From Cyclobacterium roseum (lineage in GTDB: Bacteria > Bacteroidota > Bacteroidia > Cytophagales > Cyclobacteriaceae): a DNA stretch of 64,000 bases. Where the stretch lies: positions 124,001 through 188,000 of the forward strand of contig NZ_WNKF01000003.1 of assembly GCF_010119225.1 (NCBI RefSeq), read 5' to 3'. How positions within the stretch are numbered: position 1 is the stretch's first letter; every line of letters starts with the position of its first letter. The notes under the pieces are model-generated. The model had not been told where the DNA came from, did not search any database, and saw nothing but the letters and a program-made list of their open reading frames with translations. The position numbers and the translations under genes were made by a program. Below are positions 28,222 through 36,066 of the stretch, piece by piece.

Positions 28222-28654
28222 ATTTTAAATATTTTTTAACCTGTAACGCCCGCCAGAATATAAATGCCAGGGGAATCAGCCAAAGTGCCTCGTTGAAGAG
28301 CAGGTGAAAACCAAGGCGTTTGTTCCATTCCATGTTATCCATGTAAAGTAGGAGAAAACTTATCAGGGAAGCGACCTTTCCCAGTATCCCCAGCCCCATC
28401 AGGTAGATCCAGCTAATGGGGTAAAAAGCAGATAAAAACACCAGCAAGCCGGCCACCATTCCCAAGCTGCCATAGAAAAGGGTCCCGGACCAGCCGTCCA
28501 GGCTGTTGTCCATGGCCAGCCAGTTCAATACGGTGGGGCCAAACCATCTAAAAAAAGCACCCCAAAGGATCGCGTAAATGCCGGCGAGCAAGAGCAATCC
28601 CCGGTGGGGCATGGTAAACATGGGAAATTCTGGTTGACTGGAAGCGGTCTTCAT
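28211..28654 (-). CDS. Four-helix integral membrane protein, unknown function
   Basis: A 147-residue protein with four predicted membrane helices, at about residues 18-36, 50-70, 76-100 and 118-135 (LLLLAGIYAILWGAFF, LGMVAGLLVFLSAFYPI, LMGLGILGKVASLISFLLLY, EALWLIPLAFIFWRAL). It ends in a basic tail. No signal peptide and no catalytic motif are visible, and no family is recognised. It lies in a minus-strand group with two further unknown genes at 28715 and 29329. Confidence 0.7.
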   Translation of the reverse strand: MKTASSQPEFPMFTMPHRGLLLLAGIYAILWGAFFRWFGPTVLNWLAMDNSLDGWSGTLFYGSLGMVAGLLVFLSAFYPISWIYLMGLGILGKVASLISFLLLYMDNMEWNKRLGFHLLFNEALWLIPLAFIFWRALQVKKYLKSQP

Positions 28655-28714
28655 AAATGATCGTAGGTAATCGTTTAAAGGTTAACAGATTTTTGCGGCG
28701 TTTTACCGCCGGTA

Positions 28715-29170
28715 TTAATTTTTTATGGTTTCGGAAAAATACCGAAATCCCCAGAGCATTTCACTAATGAAATTGACGGGTTGGAATGTTTTTTTTATGG
28801 TCTTTGGCACAAAAGGTTCCAGGGTGACCCGAATATTTCGAAAACGATCCATTTCGACGGTAATGCTGAAACTCCCGGTAAGTTTAAGTAATTCCTTTGG
28901 GAAGAAAAGCTGTTGATGCACCTTTACGGGAGGACGATGAAACCCAAACTTTTTTTTGACGGCGGATTGGCTTTCTACTGCCATTTCAAAGGAGTCCGGA
29001 CCCAATGTAAGCCTTGATTGACCGGTAAACCGGGGATTAAAGGCATGCCTGAGTTTGATTTTGTTTTTTATAAAGGAATAACAAACTTCATGGTTAACTT
29101 CTTTTTTCAGAAACAACTGATTTTGAGTAGCAAAAAAGTGCCAAATCGTATCAATTCTTTTCAGTTCCAT
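28715..29170 (-). CDS. Uncharacterised cytoplasmic protein, about 150 residues
   Basis: A 151-residue soluble basic protein without signal peptide or membrane segment. It has several strand-like stretches (SRLTLGPDSFEMAVES, GSFSITVEMDRFRNIRVTLEP) and an aromatic C-terminal helix (FISEMLWGFRYFSET). A lipid- or ligand-binding beta fold is possible, but no family signature is seen. The overall composition and ATG start support a real gene. Confidence 0.6.
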   Translation of the reverse strand: MELKRIDTIWHFFATQNQLFLKKEVNHEVCYSFIKNKIKLRHAFNPRFTGQSRLTLGPDSFEMAVESQSAVKKKFGFHRPPVKVHQQLFFPKELLKLTGSFSITVEMDRFRNIRVTLEPFVPKTIKKTFQPVNFISEMLWGFRYFSETIKN

Positions 29171-29328
29171 AACTAGGTTTTTTGGGTATTTCCCAATGTT
29201 TTAAAGGAATGGGACGGTCCTGTATCAGTCAATTTAAGTTTTATTTTGATATTTTCAATAATTTTGTAATCGGAGCAGCTTCCCGGAGTTCCTTGCTTCT
29301 CCTTTTAAATAGGAGCCGCAAAGAGTGC

Positions 29329-29931
29329 TCAGTTGTGGGAAGTAATCTTTTCGAAATCCTGGAAAGTTTGCAGAAATGCTTTTCGCTCCTTTTCGTCTTC
29401 AAATAGTTTCACCCATCCTTCGTCCGCTTTTGCCCGAATACTGTTTAGATCCGTACTTAGCCAGTCTCTCAATTTCGTTGCGTTTTCCAAATGGGTATAT
29501 CGGTTTCCTTGCCGCAATTCGAGCGAGTCTTTCGGCTTTTTATGCTCGTCCAGGTTTTGTAGCAGGAGGGGGGATTTTCCGATCAGACTGCCCTTTAGAA
29601 CCAGAAATGGAACTGCCGTATTCCGGTTTTTCTGAACAATAAGCTCTATTTGTAGGCCTGATTTAAGGCTATCCGGATCAAAGTCCTCATGAACGTAGCG
29701 ATCCACGGTTGGCAGTTGTTTTACCTCATAATCGATTCTTCGAATATTCTTAAAGAAAAGGAATCCCGCATCAGTGATGGCAAACTCAGGATCTTCTCCG
29801 GAGTTGCTGGCCCGGTATTCGTTAAAAAAAGAGAGCAGCAAAACCAGTCCCAGGGAGGCGGTCCCGAATATTTTCAGGAGGCGGTACATTTCCCGGCTCA
29901 ATTGATCTTTATTTGATGTAGGTGTTGGCAT
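29329..29931 (-). CDS. Membrane-anchored protein, unknown function
   Basis: A 200-residue protein with one N-terminal membrane helix (IFGTASLGLVLLLSFFNEY, about residues 20-38) and a soluble region rich in charged residues that would face the periplasm. Segments such as DAGFLFFKNIRRIDYEV and VPFLVLKGSLIGKSPLLLQNL alternate like beta strands, and a helical C-terminus follows. No family is recognised. It is divergent from gltX. Confidence 0.65.
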   Translation of the reverse strand: MPTPTSNKDQLSREMYRLLKIFGTASLGLVLLLSFFNEYRASNSGEDPEFAITDAGFLFFKNIRRIDYEVKQLPTVDRYVHEDFDPDSLKSGLQIELIVQKNRNTAVPFLVLKGSLIGKSPLLLQNLDEHKKPKDSLELRQGNRYTHLENATKLRDWLSTDLNSIRAKADEGWVKLFEDEKERKAFLQTFQDFEKITSHN

Positions 29932-29999
29932 CTGGTAGTAAAGGTAACCAAATTTTTAGCGGGATGGTTTATCTGAAAAAGGGCTAAGTCTTCCATGGA

Positions 30000-30035
30000 T
30001 TTGGGCCTAAATTCTTTATTAATTGCCTATCTTTG
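30000..30035 (+). promoter_or_regulatory. Possible gltX promoter
   Basis: A perfect -7 box TATCTTTG (TAnnTTTG) lies at 30028-30035, and TTTG at 30000-30003 is 24 bases upstream, a little longer than the usual 19-21. The gltX ATG follows 28 bases after the -7 box. Confidence 0.5.
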
Positions 30036-30063
30036 CCCTCTTAAAAGAAATTGAAGGCTGTCT

Positions 30064-31599
30064 ATGAGTAAAGAAGTACGCGTAAGATTTGCTCCATCCC
30101 CTACCGGAGCATTGCATATTGGAGGTGTGAGAACCGCTTTGTATAACTACCTTTTTGCCCGTAAAAATGGTGGAAAGTTCTTGTTACGAATTGAGGATAC
30201 AGACCAAAACCGATACGTGCCTGGCGCAGAGGATTACATTAAAAATTCCCTGGACTGGATCGGTATCCGTCCGGATGAGAGTCCCTGGACGCCCGGAGAA
30301 TGCGGCCCCTACCGACAATCCGAGCGCAAGTCCATGTACATGGAATACGCGCAGTACCTGCTCGAAAAAGGACATGCCTATTATGCCTTTGATACGTCCG
30401 AGGATCTCGAAGCCATGCGACAAAGGCTAACGGCCGCGAGGGTGGTGTCTCCCCAGTATAATTCCATCACCCGTACGCAGATGAAGAATTCCCTCACCTT
30501 ACCTGCGGACGAAGTGAAGGCACGCCTTGATTCCGGAGAGCCCTACGTCATACGAATTAAAATACCTCGAAAGGAAGAAGTTAGGTTAAATGACATGGTT
30601 AGGGGATGGGTGTTGGTGCATTCCAATTCCCTGGATGATAAGGTTTTGATGAAATCTGACGGCATGCCCACCTACCACCTGGCCAATATTGTAGACGATC
30701 ACTTAATGGGTATCACCCATGTGATTCGTGGGGAAGAATGGTTACCCTCCGCACCGTTACATGTTTTATTGTACCGGTATTTGGGCTGGGAAGACAGCAT
30801 GCCCGAGTTTGCCCACTTGCCACTGTTGCTTAAGCCGGATGGAAATGGTAAATTGTCCAAAAGAGATGCCGAAAAACATGGATTCCCCATTTTTCCGCTT
30901 GAATGGAAAGATCCGCAGTCTGGTGATATGGTGGCAGGTTTCAAGGAAGCGGGTTACTTGCCGGAGGCATTCCTGAATTTTATCGCCTTCCTGGGCTGGA
31001 ATCCGGGAGATCAGCGGGAGCTTTTTACCCTGGAAGAATTGATAGCAGCCTTCTCAATTGATCGAATCGGCAAGTCAGGCACTAAATTTGACATAAACAA
31101 AGCCAAGTGGTATAACGAGCAGTATCTCAGGCATAAATCCGATCGGGAACTTGCAGCCTATCTGCTGGCAGATCTTGAAAAGGAAAATCGTACGCTTTCT
31201 ATAGAGAAGGCGGAAAAAATTGCATCAGTGATGAAGGAAAGGGCCACGTTTCCTTCGGATTTATGGAATGAAGGGAAGTTCATGTTAGTGGCACCGGATA
31301 CGTTTGACCGGCAGGTAGCCGAAAAAAGATGGAATCAGGATGCCATTGCCGTTTTAAAGGCGTTCAAAAATGAATTGTTGGATGAATCAGTGCCCTTGTC
31401 CGCAGAATCAGCTAAATCCATGCTGGCAGCCGCGGCAGCATCGGAGGAGATAAAATTGGGCAAGGTGATGCAGGCCGTAAGGCTTGCGGTCACTGGAGTA
31501 GGAGCAGGACCGGATTTGATGCAGATTTTTGAGATATTGGGCAAGGAGGAATTGATCAAAAGAATAGATTTTGCGTTACATACGTTAGGAAACCAGTGA
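30064..31599 (+). CDS. gltX: Glutamyl-tRNA synthetase
   Basis: A 511-residue class I synthetase that charges tRNA-Glu. The HIGH-type motif is PTGALHIGG at residues 13-21, and the KMSKS-type motif is KLSKRD near residue 263. FLLRIEDTDQNRY and GMPTYHLANIVDDHLMGITHVIRGEEW are characteristic active-site stretches. The C-terminal anticodon-binding helical domain is complete. Whether it also mischarges tRNA-Gln depends on GatCAB and GlnS genes not in the window. Confidence 0.97.
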   Translation: MSKEVRVRFAPSPTGALHIGGVRTALYNYLFARKNGGKFLLRIEDTDQNRYVPGAEDYIKNSLDWIGIRPDESPWTPGECGPYRQSERKSMYMEYAQYLLEKGHAYYAFDTSEDLEAMRQRLTAARVVSPQYNSITRTQMKNSLTLPADEVKARLDSGEPYVIRIKIPRKEEVRLNDMVRGWVLVHSNSLDDKVLMKSDGMPTYHLANIVDDHLMGITHVIRGEEWLPSAPLHVLLYRYLGWEDSMPEFAHLPLLLKPDGNGKLSKRDAEKHGFPIFPLEWKDPQSGDMVAGFKEAGYLPEAFLNFIAFLGWNPGDQRELFTLEELIAAFSIDRIGKSGTKFDINKAKWYNEQYLRHKSDRELAAYLLADLEKENRTLSIEKAEKIASVMKERATFPSDLWNEGKFMLVAPDTFDRQVAEKRWNQDAIAVLKAFKNELLDESVPLSAESAKSMLAAAAASEEIKLGKVMQAVRLAVTGVGAGPDLMQIFEILGKEELIKRIDFALHTLGNQ

Positions 31600-31647
31600 C
31601 GATACCAAAATCTGGGACAGGAGTCGTATTTTAAAGAAGAAACAGTC

Positions 31648-31851
31648 ATGGCTAAGAAGACGAAAAAAAAGGACATACCAAAGGTAAACGAGGAATTGGA
31701 AGGCTTTAATATGAATATAAATTCATTTGGAGAAATTTCCAGTTCTTTTTCCATTGATAAGATCAACGAGTTTCTTAATAAAAATGTGGATGACAAGAAA
31801 TTGAGAGACCGGGAAGAAAGTAAAAAGCCCAAGAAAAAGGATGACAATTAA
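31648..31851 (+). CDS. Small highly charged protein downstream of gltX
   Basis: A 67-residue protein with Lys-rich ends and a central segment (EELEGFNMNINSFGEISSSFSIDKINEFLNKN) that looks structured. It starts 48 bases after gltX with an ATG following GAAGAAACAGTC, and could be in the same transcript. No domain is recognised. The basic tails suggest nucleic-acid or ribosome contact, which is only an inference. Confidence 0.6.
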   Translation: MAKKTKKKDIPKVNEELEGFNMNINSFGEISSSFSIDKINEFLNKNVDDKKLRDREESKKPKKKDDN

Positions 31852-31884
31852 TCGTGGATAATTCATAACTGCTTCTTTTTTCTT

Positions 31885-32523
31885 ATGAAAATCGGTTGGC
31901 CTCTTTTGGTAATTATTTTTTTGGCTTCCAGTGATCTTATAGCACAGACCAGTGTGGGGATCCGTGGAGGATATACGGAGTCCAGTGCGTCCTACCGGGT
32001 TACCCTGGGTAGTTTTCCCCGCAGTGTCACGGGCCTGGCTGCCCCCACCTATTCCCTGGTGATTGAGCAATTTTTTGAGAAAAATGCAGGAGCACAGATA
32101 GAGTTTCAGTTCCTGACTACCGGCTATGCAGCAACAGATACGATCAACACGGGAAATGAAACCCAGTTTGATTACATTAAAATTCCGATACTATCTAATT
32201 TTTACCTGGGCAATTCGGGAAGGTTTCATATCAAACTAGGCCCACATGTGGGATACCTCCTGGATGTCAGGGATGTAAATCGGGTTGTGGAAGGGGAACT
32301 CGTCATTCCAACCTATGGGCAGCCGGCTGACGAACCCCGGAAATTGATGTACGGCTTGACGGCCGGTGTGGGGATTTCAAAGTTGTTTGGAAAGCATACC
32401 CTTCAGGGAGAAGCGCGTTATTCGTATGAATTTGGAAGGCCTGAATCCCAGGAACGGATATTTGACATCAATTTCACCCAATTGGAATTCACTATTTCCT
32501 ACCTTTTCAGGGTGTTGGATTGA
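31885..32523 (+). CDS. Outer-membrane beta-barrel (porin-type) protein
   Basis: A 212-residue exported protein with a signal peptide (about 1-20, ending LIAQ). The mature part follows the small outer-membrane barrel pattern: SVGIRGGYTESSASYRVTLG, IEFQFLTTGY, YIKIPILSNFYLGNSGRFHIKLGPHVGYLL and LEFTISYLF. The phrase with IKIPIL...GPHVGYLL is common in the PorT-like barrel family of Bacteroidota, but assignment to PorT itself is not safe. It is convergent with the five-gene operon that ends at 32565. Confidence 0.75.
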   Translation: MKIGWPLLVIIFLASSDLIAQTSVGIRGGYTESSASYRVTLGSFPRSVTGLAAPTYSLVIEQFFEKNAGAQIEFQFLTTGYAATDTINTGNETQFDYIKIPILSNFYLGNSGRFHIKLGPHVGYLLDVRDVNRVVEGELVIPTYGQPADEPRKLMYGLTAGVGISKLFGKHTLQGEARYSYEFGRPESQERIFDINFTQLEFTISYLFRVLD

Positions 32524-32564
32524 AGCTACAGGAATAATAATGTGGTGTAAAAAAAATGGTGTTA

Positions 32565-33434
32565 TCAGTCTGTTTTGGTTTCGGAAATTACCTCCAGGAT
32601 TTCAGAATAAATAAGCCCCTTTTCCCTTTCAATTTTTTCGTAGGCGATCCTTTCTGCCCCCATGTACCCGCCCATATGGTATCTTTGGTACCAGGGCAAA
32701 ATGGAGATGGCCACATCCCATATGGAATACTGAAATGCCGTTTGCACGGCCAGTACTGCAAAACCAGCGTTTAGGAGGAAAGAATTGAGGCCATTTCGCC
32801 AATCGCCTGCGTACACCTGTCCCAGGCCGGGTATAAACATGCTGAGGATACGTGCCTTTTTGGGTGAGATTTTTTCTACTTTTTCCAGGTTTTTGAAGAT
32901 CTGCTTAATTTCCTCCTTTTCTTCCGCATTCCCGGAGGGTAAAGCCCGCAAAAATTTTTTTTCGGATTCCGTAAAATTCCCCAGTCCAAAGTAGGTGATG
33001 CCTTCATAAAAATTCCTTTTCTGGCTAAAATAGGGGTTGAGATTATCCGGTAAATTAAAAAGTTCTATTTGGGCGTAACCATAATCTTTATTCAACAAAA
33101 GACTGGAGGTCTTTTTAAAGGTCAATTCTATTTTTATGCTGTCATTTTTTTCGGCAAAATAGGCAAGATCATAATACCTGGCCGCATTTTCAAAATCCTG
33201 CAGTTCATAGTAACAGGTGCCCATTTGGTGGAAAATTTCTTCCTGATAGGAGCCTTTGCCGAAAAACAACACCCGATGAAAGGTGAGTAGAGCCCGCTCA
33301 TACTGTTCCGACTCGATCAGCTCATTGGCGAATGCAAACGTCTGATGCAGGTCTTGGGTGTGCCCCTTCGTTGCACCTAATAAACTAAAAATTAGTATAA
33401 AAAATACGCTCAATTTCTCTTTGACTATGTTCAT
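32565..33434 (-). CDS. TPR protein with C-terminal IPGxGxVY membrane motif (copy 2)
   Basis: A 289-residue exported protein (signal peptide about 1-26, ending GHTQ). Residues about 30-180 are TPR-like helices (YERALLTFHRVLFFGKG, FENAARYYDLAYFAEK, GNFTESEKKFLRAL). Near residue 200 comes LSMFIPGLGQVYAGDWRNGLNSFLLN followed by hydrophobic segments. The same motif, IPGAGKVYTRDWKDGL, stands at the same place in the protein encoded just upstream, so the two are paralogues. Its start lies 50 bases inside that gene. It is the last gene of the five-gene operon. Function unknown; a membrane-associated scaffold is an inference. Confidence 0.75.
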   Translation of the reverse strand: MNIVKEKLSVFFILIFSLLGATKGHTQDLHQTFAFANELIESEQYERALLTFHRVLFFGKGSYQEEIFHQMGTCYYELQDFENAARYYDLAYFAEKNDSIKIELTFKKTSSLLLNKDYGYAQIELFNLPDNLNPYFSQKRNFYEGITYFGLGNFTESEKKFLRALPSGNAEEKEEIKQIFKNLEKVEKISPKKARILSMFIPGLGQVYAGDWRNGLNSFLLNAGFAVLAVQTAFQYSIWDVAISILPWYQRYHMGGYMGAERIAYEKIEREKGLIYSEILEVISETKTD

Positions 33435-34227
33435 TTAGTCGTTGATTATAGAATTTTGCAGATTTATGAGAACCAAATATATTTCCTATATAAAAAGCTG
33501 TAGAAACGGATGCAAATATCCAACCCCTTACACTTTTTGTTCCTGACCGACTAAAACCCCTGTGTGCTTGCCAGGCCGTGGTACCCACAAATAAAAGGGC
33601 TACTAAGCCGTCTTTCCAATCTCGGGTGTATACTTTCCCTGCACCCGGAATCAAAATGGATAACCCCGTTGCCAAAGCAGGACTTTTGTATTTTTGCTGC
33701 AAGGCAAGTTCGGTGATTTCTCTATAATTTGCAACTATGGGCTTCTGATCAGTAGCGACCTTATTGTAATATACCAGGGCATCCTCCCAATCGTGATTTA
33801 GTGCATTGCTGGTCCCTAAAAACAAGAATTTATCCTCCTTTGAGAGGGTATTTTCGTTTGTCAGGAAATCTTTTGCTTTATCAAACGCTTTATTTTTGAG
33901 TAGCATGAAAGCATATATTGGGGCTACTTCCGCTGGGATTCTCTCCTGCAGGGGATACATTAGTTGAGCTCTTTTTAATCCAAGGGCACTGTTTTCTGCA
34001 CGGATATAGGTTGAAAAAAGCGTTCTCTGTAAATTTTTATCTTCAGGTTTTAGAAATACCAACCTTTCATATTCAGAAATGGCCAGCGAATACTGCCTGG
34101 TACCTAAAAGGTGCTCCGCAAAAGCTTTCGTATGTTCATAATCATACAAATCTTGAGCAGCGCAAGGAGTAAAATGAGAAGAAAGGCTGAAAATGGAAAA
34201 AATAAAGAACGTGATGATATTTCTCAT
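33385..34227 (-). CDS. TPR protein with C-terminal IPGxGxVY membrane motif (copy 1)
   Basis: A 280-residue exported protein with a signal peptide (about 1-24, ending CAAQ). TPR-like helical pairs run from about residue 30 to 170 (HTKAFAEHLLGTRQYSLAI, LQRTLFSTYIRAENSALG, DWEDALVYYNKVA). Near residue 192 comes SILIPGAGKVYTRDWKDGLVALLF, then two hydrophobic segments (ALLFVGTTAWQAH and GWIFASVSTAFYIGNIFG) and a charged tail. It overlaps the yidD-like gene by 4 bases (ATGA) and the next paralogue by 50 bases. Tight coupling and the shared motif suggest the two paralogues act together. No function is known to me. Confidence 0.75.
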   Translation of the reverse strand: MRNIITFFIFSIFSLSSHFTPCAAQDLYDYEHTKAFAEHLLGTRQYSLAISEYERLVFLKPEDKNLQRTLFSTYIRAENSALGLKRAQLMYPLQERIPAEVAPIYAFMLLKNKAFDKAKDFLTNENTLSKEDKFLFLGTSNALNHDWEDALVYYNKVATDQKPIVANYREITELALQQKYKSPALATGLSILIPGAGKVYTRDWKDGLVALLFVGTTAWQAHRGFSRSGTKSVRGWIFASVSTAFYIGNIFGSHKSAKFYNQRLNEHSQREIERIFYTNF

Positions 34228-34622
34228 TCTAATTTATCGATCATTAAGGTTGATTCCGGATCTTTTCTATACTTTTCGGGACTAAGTCCATTGCATCTTG
34301 TCAATCGATCAAAGGCATTGGCGGTGCCCAAAATAATCCCATGCTTTTTTATGGACATTAAAGCGTATTCTGAACAGGAGGGGGTGAATACACAGGTATT
34401 GCCATCTTGAGAAGAAATAAATTTTTTATAACCCAAAAATAGACCGGAAAAGACCATCTCCACCTCATTTTTACTTTCTCTGGCAAATTCATATTCTTCT
34501 TTTTCTTCCTCCTCAACCATAAGTTTTTGATGTGCTTTAACTTCTGGTAGGGATTGGGCTGTAACGAAAAAGTTAAAAAGGCTAATTTGGAATGCTAATA
34601 TTATAAAGGTCTTCTTTCCCAT
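34224..34622 (-). CDS. YidD-family protein with signal peptide
   Basis: A 132-residue protein whose C-terminal 70 residues match YidD, the small factor that helps YidC-mediated membrane insertion. It has the core GLFLGYKKFISSQDGNTC, then VFTPSCSEYALMSIKKHG and DRLTRCNG, with three conserved Cys. Unlike ordinary YidD, which begins with a short amphipathic helix at the inner face of the membrane, this one starts with a hydrophobic leader (MGKKTFIILAFQISLFNFF...TAQ) and an acidic linker. That would place the domain in the periplasm or anchor it in the membrane. It overlaps its upstream neighbour by 41 bases and the TPR gene by 4. Confidence 0.82.
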   Translation of the reverse strand: MGKKTFIILAFQISLFNFFVTAQSLPEVKAHQKLMVEEEEKEEYEFARESKNEVEMVFSGLFLGYKKFISSQDGNTCVFTPSCSEYALMSIKKHGIILGTANAFDRLTRCNGLSPEKYRKDPESTLMIDKLE

Positions 34623-35271
34623 TTTGATTAATTACGACGTTTTTATAAGTGGTTACCTGGTAATTTTGACCGGTCTCTTGATAGGTGATTTGTATGATTT
34701 CCGTTGGAAATTCACATCCACTTACATTGATGTAATCCTGATAAAATTGTTTACTTAACATTTTACCTTCGGTATTATAGAAAACGATCCCATTAAGTTT
34801 TTTATCAATATTGGATATAATTACCTTTCCCATTGCCTCTTTCAACTTCGTGTCATCCGGCTCCCAGGTGCTAATTACCATTTCACCGTCTTTTTCTACC
34901 TGCTCAATTTTGTATGGGCTATCCTTAAGCCCAAAATCGGATAGTTGGCCAGTTAAAGTAAAGTGAAAAAAGGAAGATTCTGGAATCAAAAAAGACCTTT
35001 TTCTATCCAGCAATTGGCGTTCCTTCATTCGGAAAAAAGAAGTGTCTTTCAAAACCCATATTTCCGGTTCCGGAAAGGTAATGTCATAAACGATTTTTTC
35101 GGAAACCTTGTCGTAGTAGACTTTACCCATTATCAGTTGGGAGCTGCCGTCGGCTAGTTTCTCTTTAATCGAAAAGTCCGCTTTTAACCTATAAAACTGT
35201 TGCCCGGAAATTATTCCGGGCAACAGTAGAAAAAACATAACAACTAGTGTTGACGCAATTTTTTGTTTCAT
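34582..35271 (-). CDS. LolA-like periplasmic protein
   Basis: A 229-residue exported protein when read from the ATG at 35271; the signal peptide (MKQKIASTLVVMFFLLLPGIISGQ) fixes this start over the longer frame. The mature part is a run of beta strands with the layout of LolA/LolB-like lipoprotein carriers: FYRLKADFSIKEKLADGSSQLIMGKVYYDK, IVYDITFPEPEIWVLKDTSFFRM and NGIVFYNTEGKML. Similarity is by pattern only. Its start overlaps the previous stop by one base (TAATG) and its end overlaps the yidD-like gene by 41 bases. A role in moving or sensing lipid-linked substrate at the envelope is an inference. Confidence 0.65.
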   Translation of the reverse strand: MKQKIASTLVVMFFLLLPGIISGQQFYRLKADFSIKEKLADGSSQLIMGKVYYDKVSEKIVYDITFPEPEIWVLKDTSFFRMKERQLLDRKRSFLIPESSFFHFTLTGQLSDFGLKDSPYKIEQVEKDGEMVISTWEPDDTKLKEAMGKVIISNIDKKLNGIVFYNTEGKMLSKQFYQDYINVSGCEFPTEIIQITYQETGQNYQVTTYKNVVINQNGKEDLYNISIPN

Positions 35272-35717
35272 TAAAACGGATAAGCGGAAAAAGCAAAAAT
35301 ATAAGATGCAGCTACAAGCAAGGCATACACACCACCTAGGGCAACACAACCCCAAATAGCTTTTCTGGTTTGTTCCTTATCTTCAGCATCAAAATGAACA
35401 ATGGCGATACCTACCGGACCCAAAACACAACCCCAAAGGAATGAAGGAATACCTGCTACCGGGTGATCAGCTAAAATGGCTGCAAAATTATCCAGCATGT
35501 TCACACTTAAATTTAACTCGCCTTCCCGGGCAAAGTCCATCACTTCATTTAAAGTGACTCCCTGATTCGAAATCACATAGCTTTCTAACTCATTTAAATC
35601 AGAAATCTGAGCATCAATTTGTGCCTCGTTCAAGTCAAACAGGGCTGCTCTGGGGCTTTCTGCATGAGTGAAACTCACCAGCAGAAATGACAAGAATAAA
35701 AATAAAACATTTTTCAT
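35271..35717 (-). CDS. Small exported membrane protein, first gene of the YidD operon
   Basis: A 148-residue protein with a signal peptide (about 1-19, ending FTHA). A helical region of about 60 residues follows (EAQIDAQISDLNELESYVISNQG). Then come a glycine-rich hydrophobic segment, FLWGCVLGPVGIAIVHFDAEDKE, and a C-terminal membrane helix, WGCVALGGVYALLVAASYIF. The paired WGC motifs are notable: both hydrophobic segments carry Trp-Gly-Cys at their N-terminal side. No family is recognised. It is followed without gap by the LolA-like gene, and a CAAAAATA box (minus-strand TATTTTTG) lies 65 bases upstream. Confidence 0.7.
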   Translation of the reverse strand: MKNVLFLFLSFLLVSFTHAESPRAALFDLNEAQIDAQISDLNELESYVISNQGVTLNEVMDFAREGELNLSVNMLDNFAAILADHPVAGIPSFLWGCVLGPVGIAIVHFDAEDKEQTRKAIWGCVALGGVYALLVAASYIFAFSAYPF

Positions 35718-36066
35718 AAGTTAATTTAATTAAGTTTCACATGTAATAGAAGAATGAAGTACGTACGTTTAGCAAGTTAAACAAAAATAAAAGTTTAACA
35801 CAACATAAATTACCTATTTTTTTGGAAGTAAATACGGCTCAGAACTACATTTAAGAAGATAAAATTAAGTTTGTTTTAAGGAATAGGGCTTTCTTTGGTT
35901 ATCGAAAAAAATTATCATTTAATTGATAAAGTAATTTTTAGGTAAAATAAAAATGAAAAATTCATGTGTTTCCTTCTTTTTGTTTTATTGTAAAAAAAGA
36001 AAAACCTGGAGAATGAGCAGGACATTCTCCAGGTTTTTTTGCTTATAATTTATTTATAATGGCATG
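35718..36066. promoter_or_regulatory. AT-rich intergenic region with -7 box for the YidD operon
   Basis: This 349-base region is very A/T-rich. On the minus strand TATTTTTG (35782-35789) fits the TAnnTTTG box about 65 bases before the first gene of the YidD operon; no good upstream box is present. The SusD terminator occupies its right end. No gene is seen. Confidence 0.4.
36003..36035 (-). terminator. Terminator of the SusCD unit
   Basis: A perfect 13-bp stem (AACCTGGAGAATG at 36003-36015 with CATTCTCCAGGTT at 36023-36035) has a 7-base loop. On the minus strand it is followed by a T-rich run (35992-36002), so it ends transcripts coming from the SusD gene; T runs on the other side could allow plus-strand action too. 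Confidence 0.88.
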
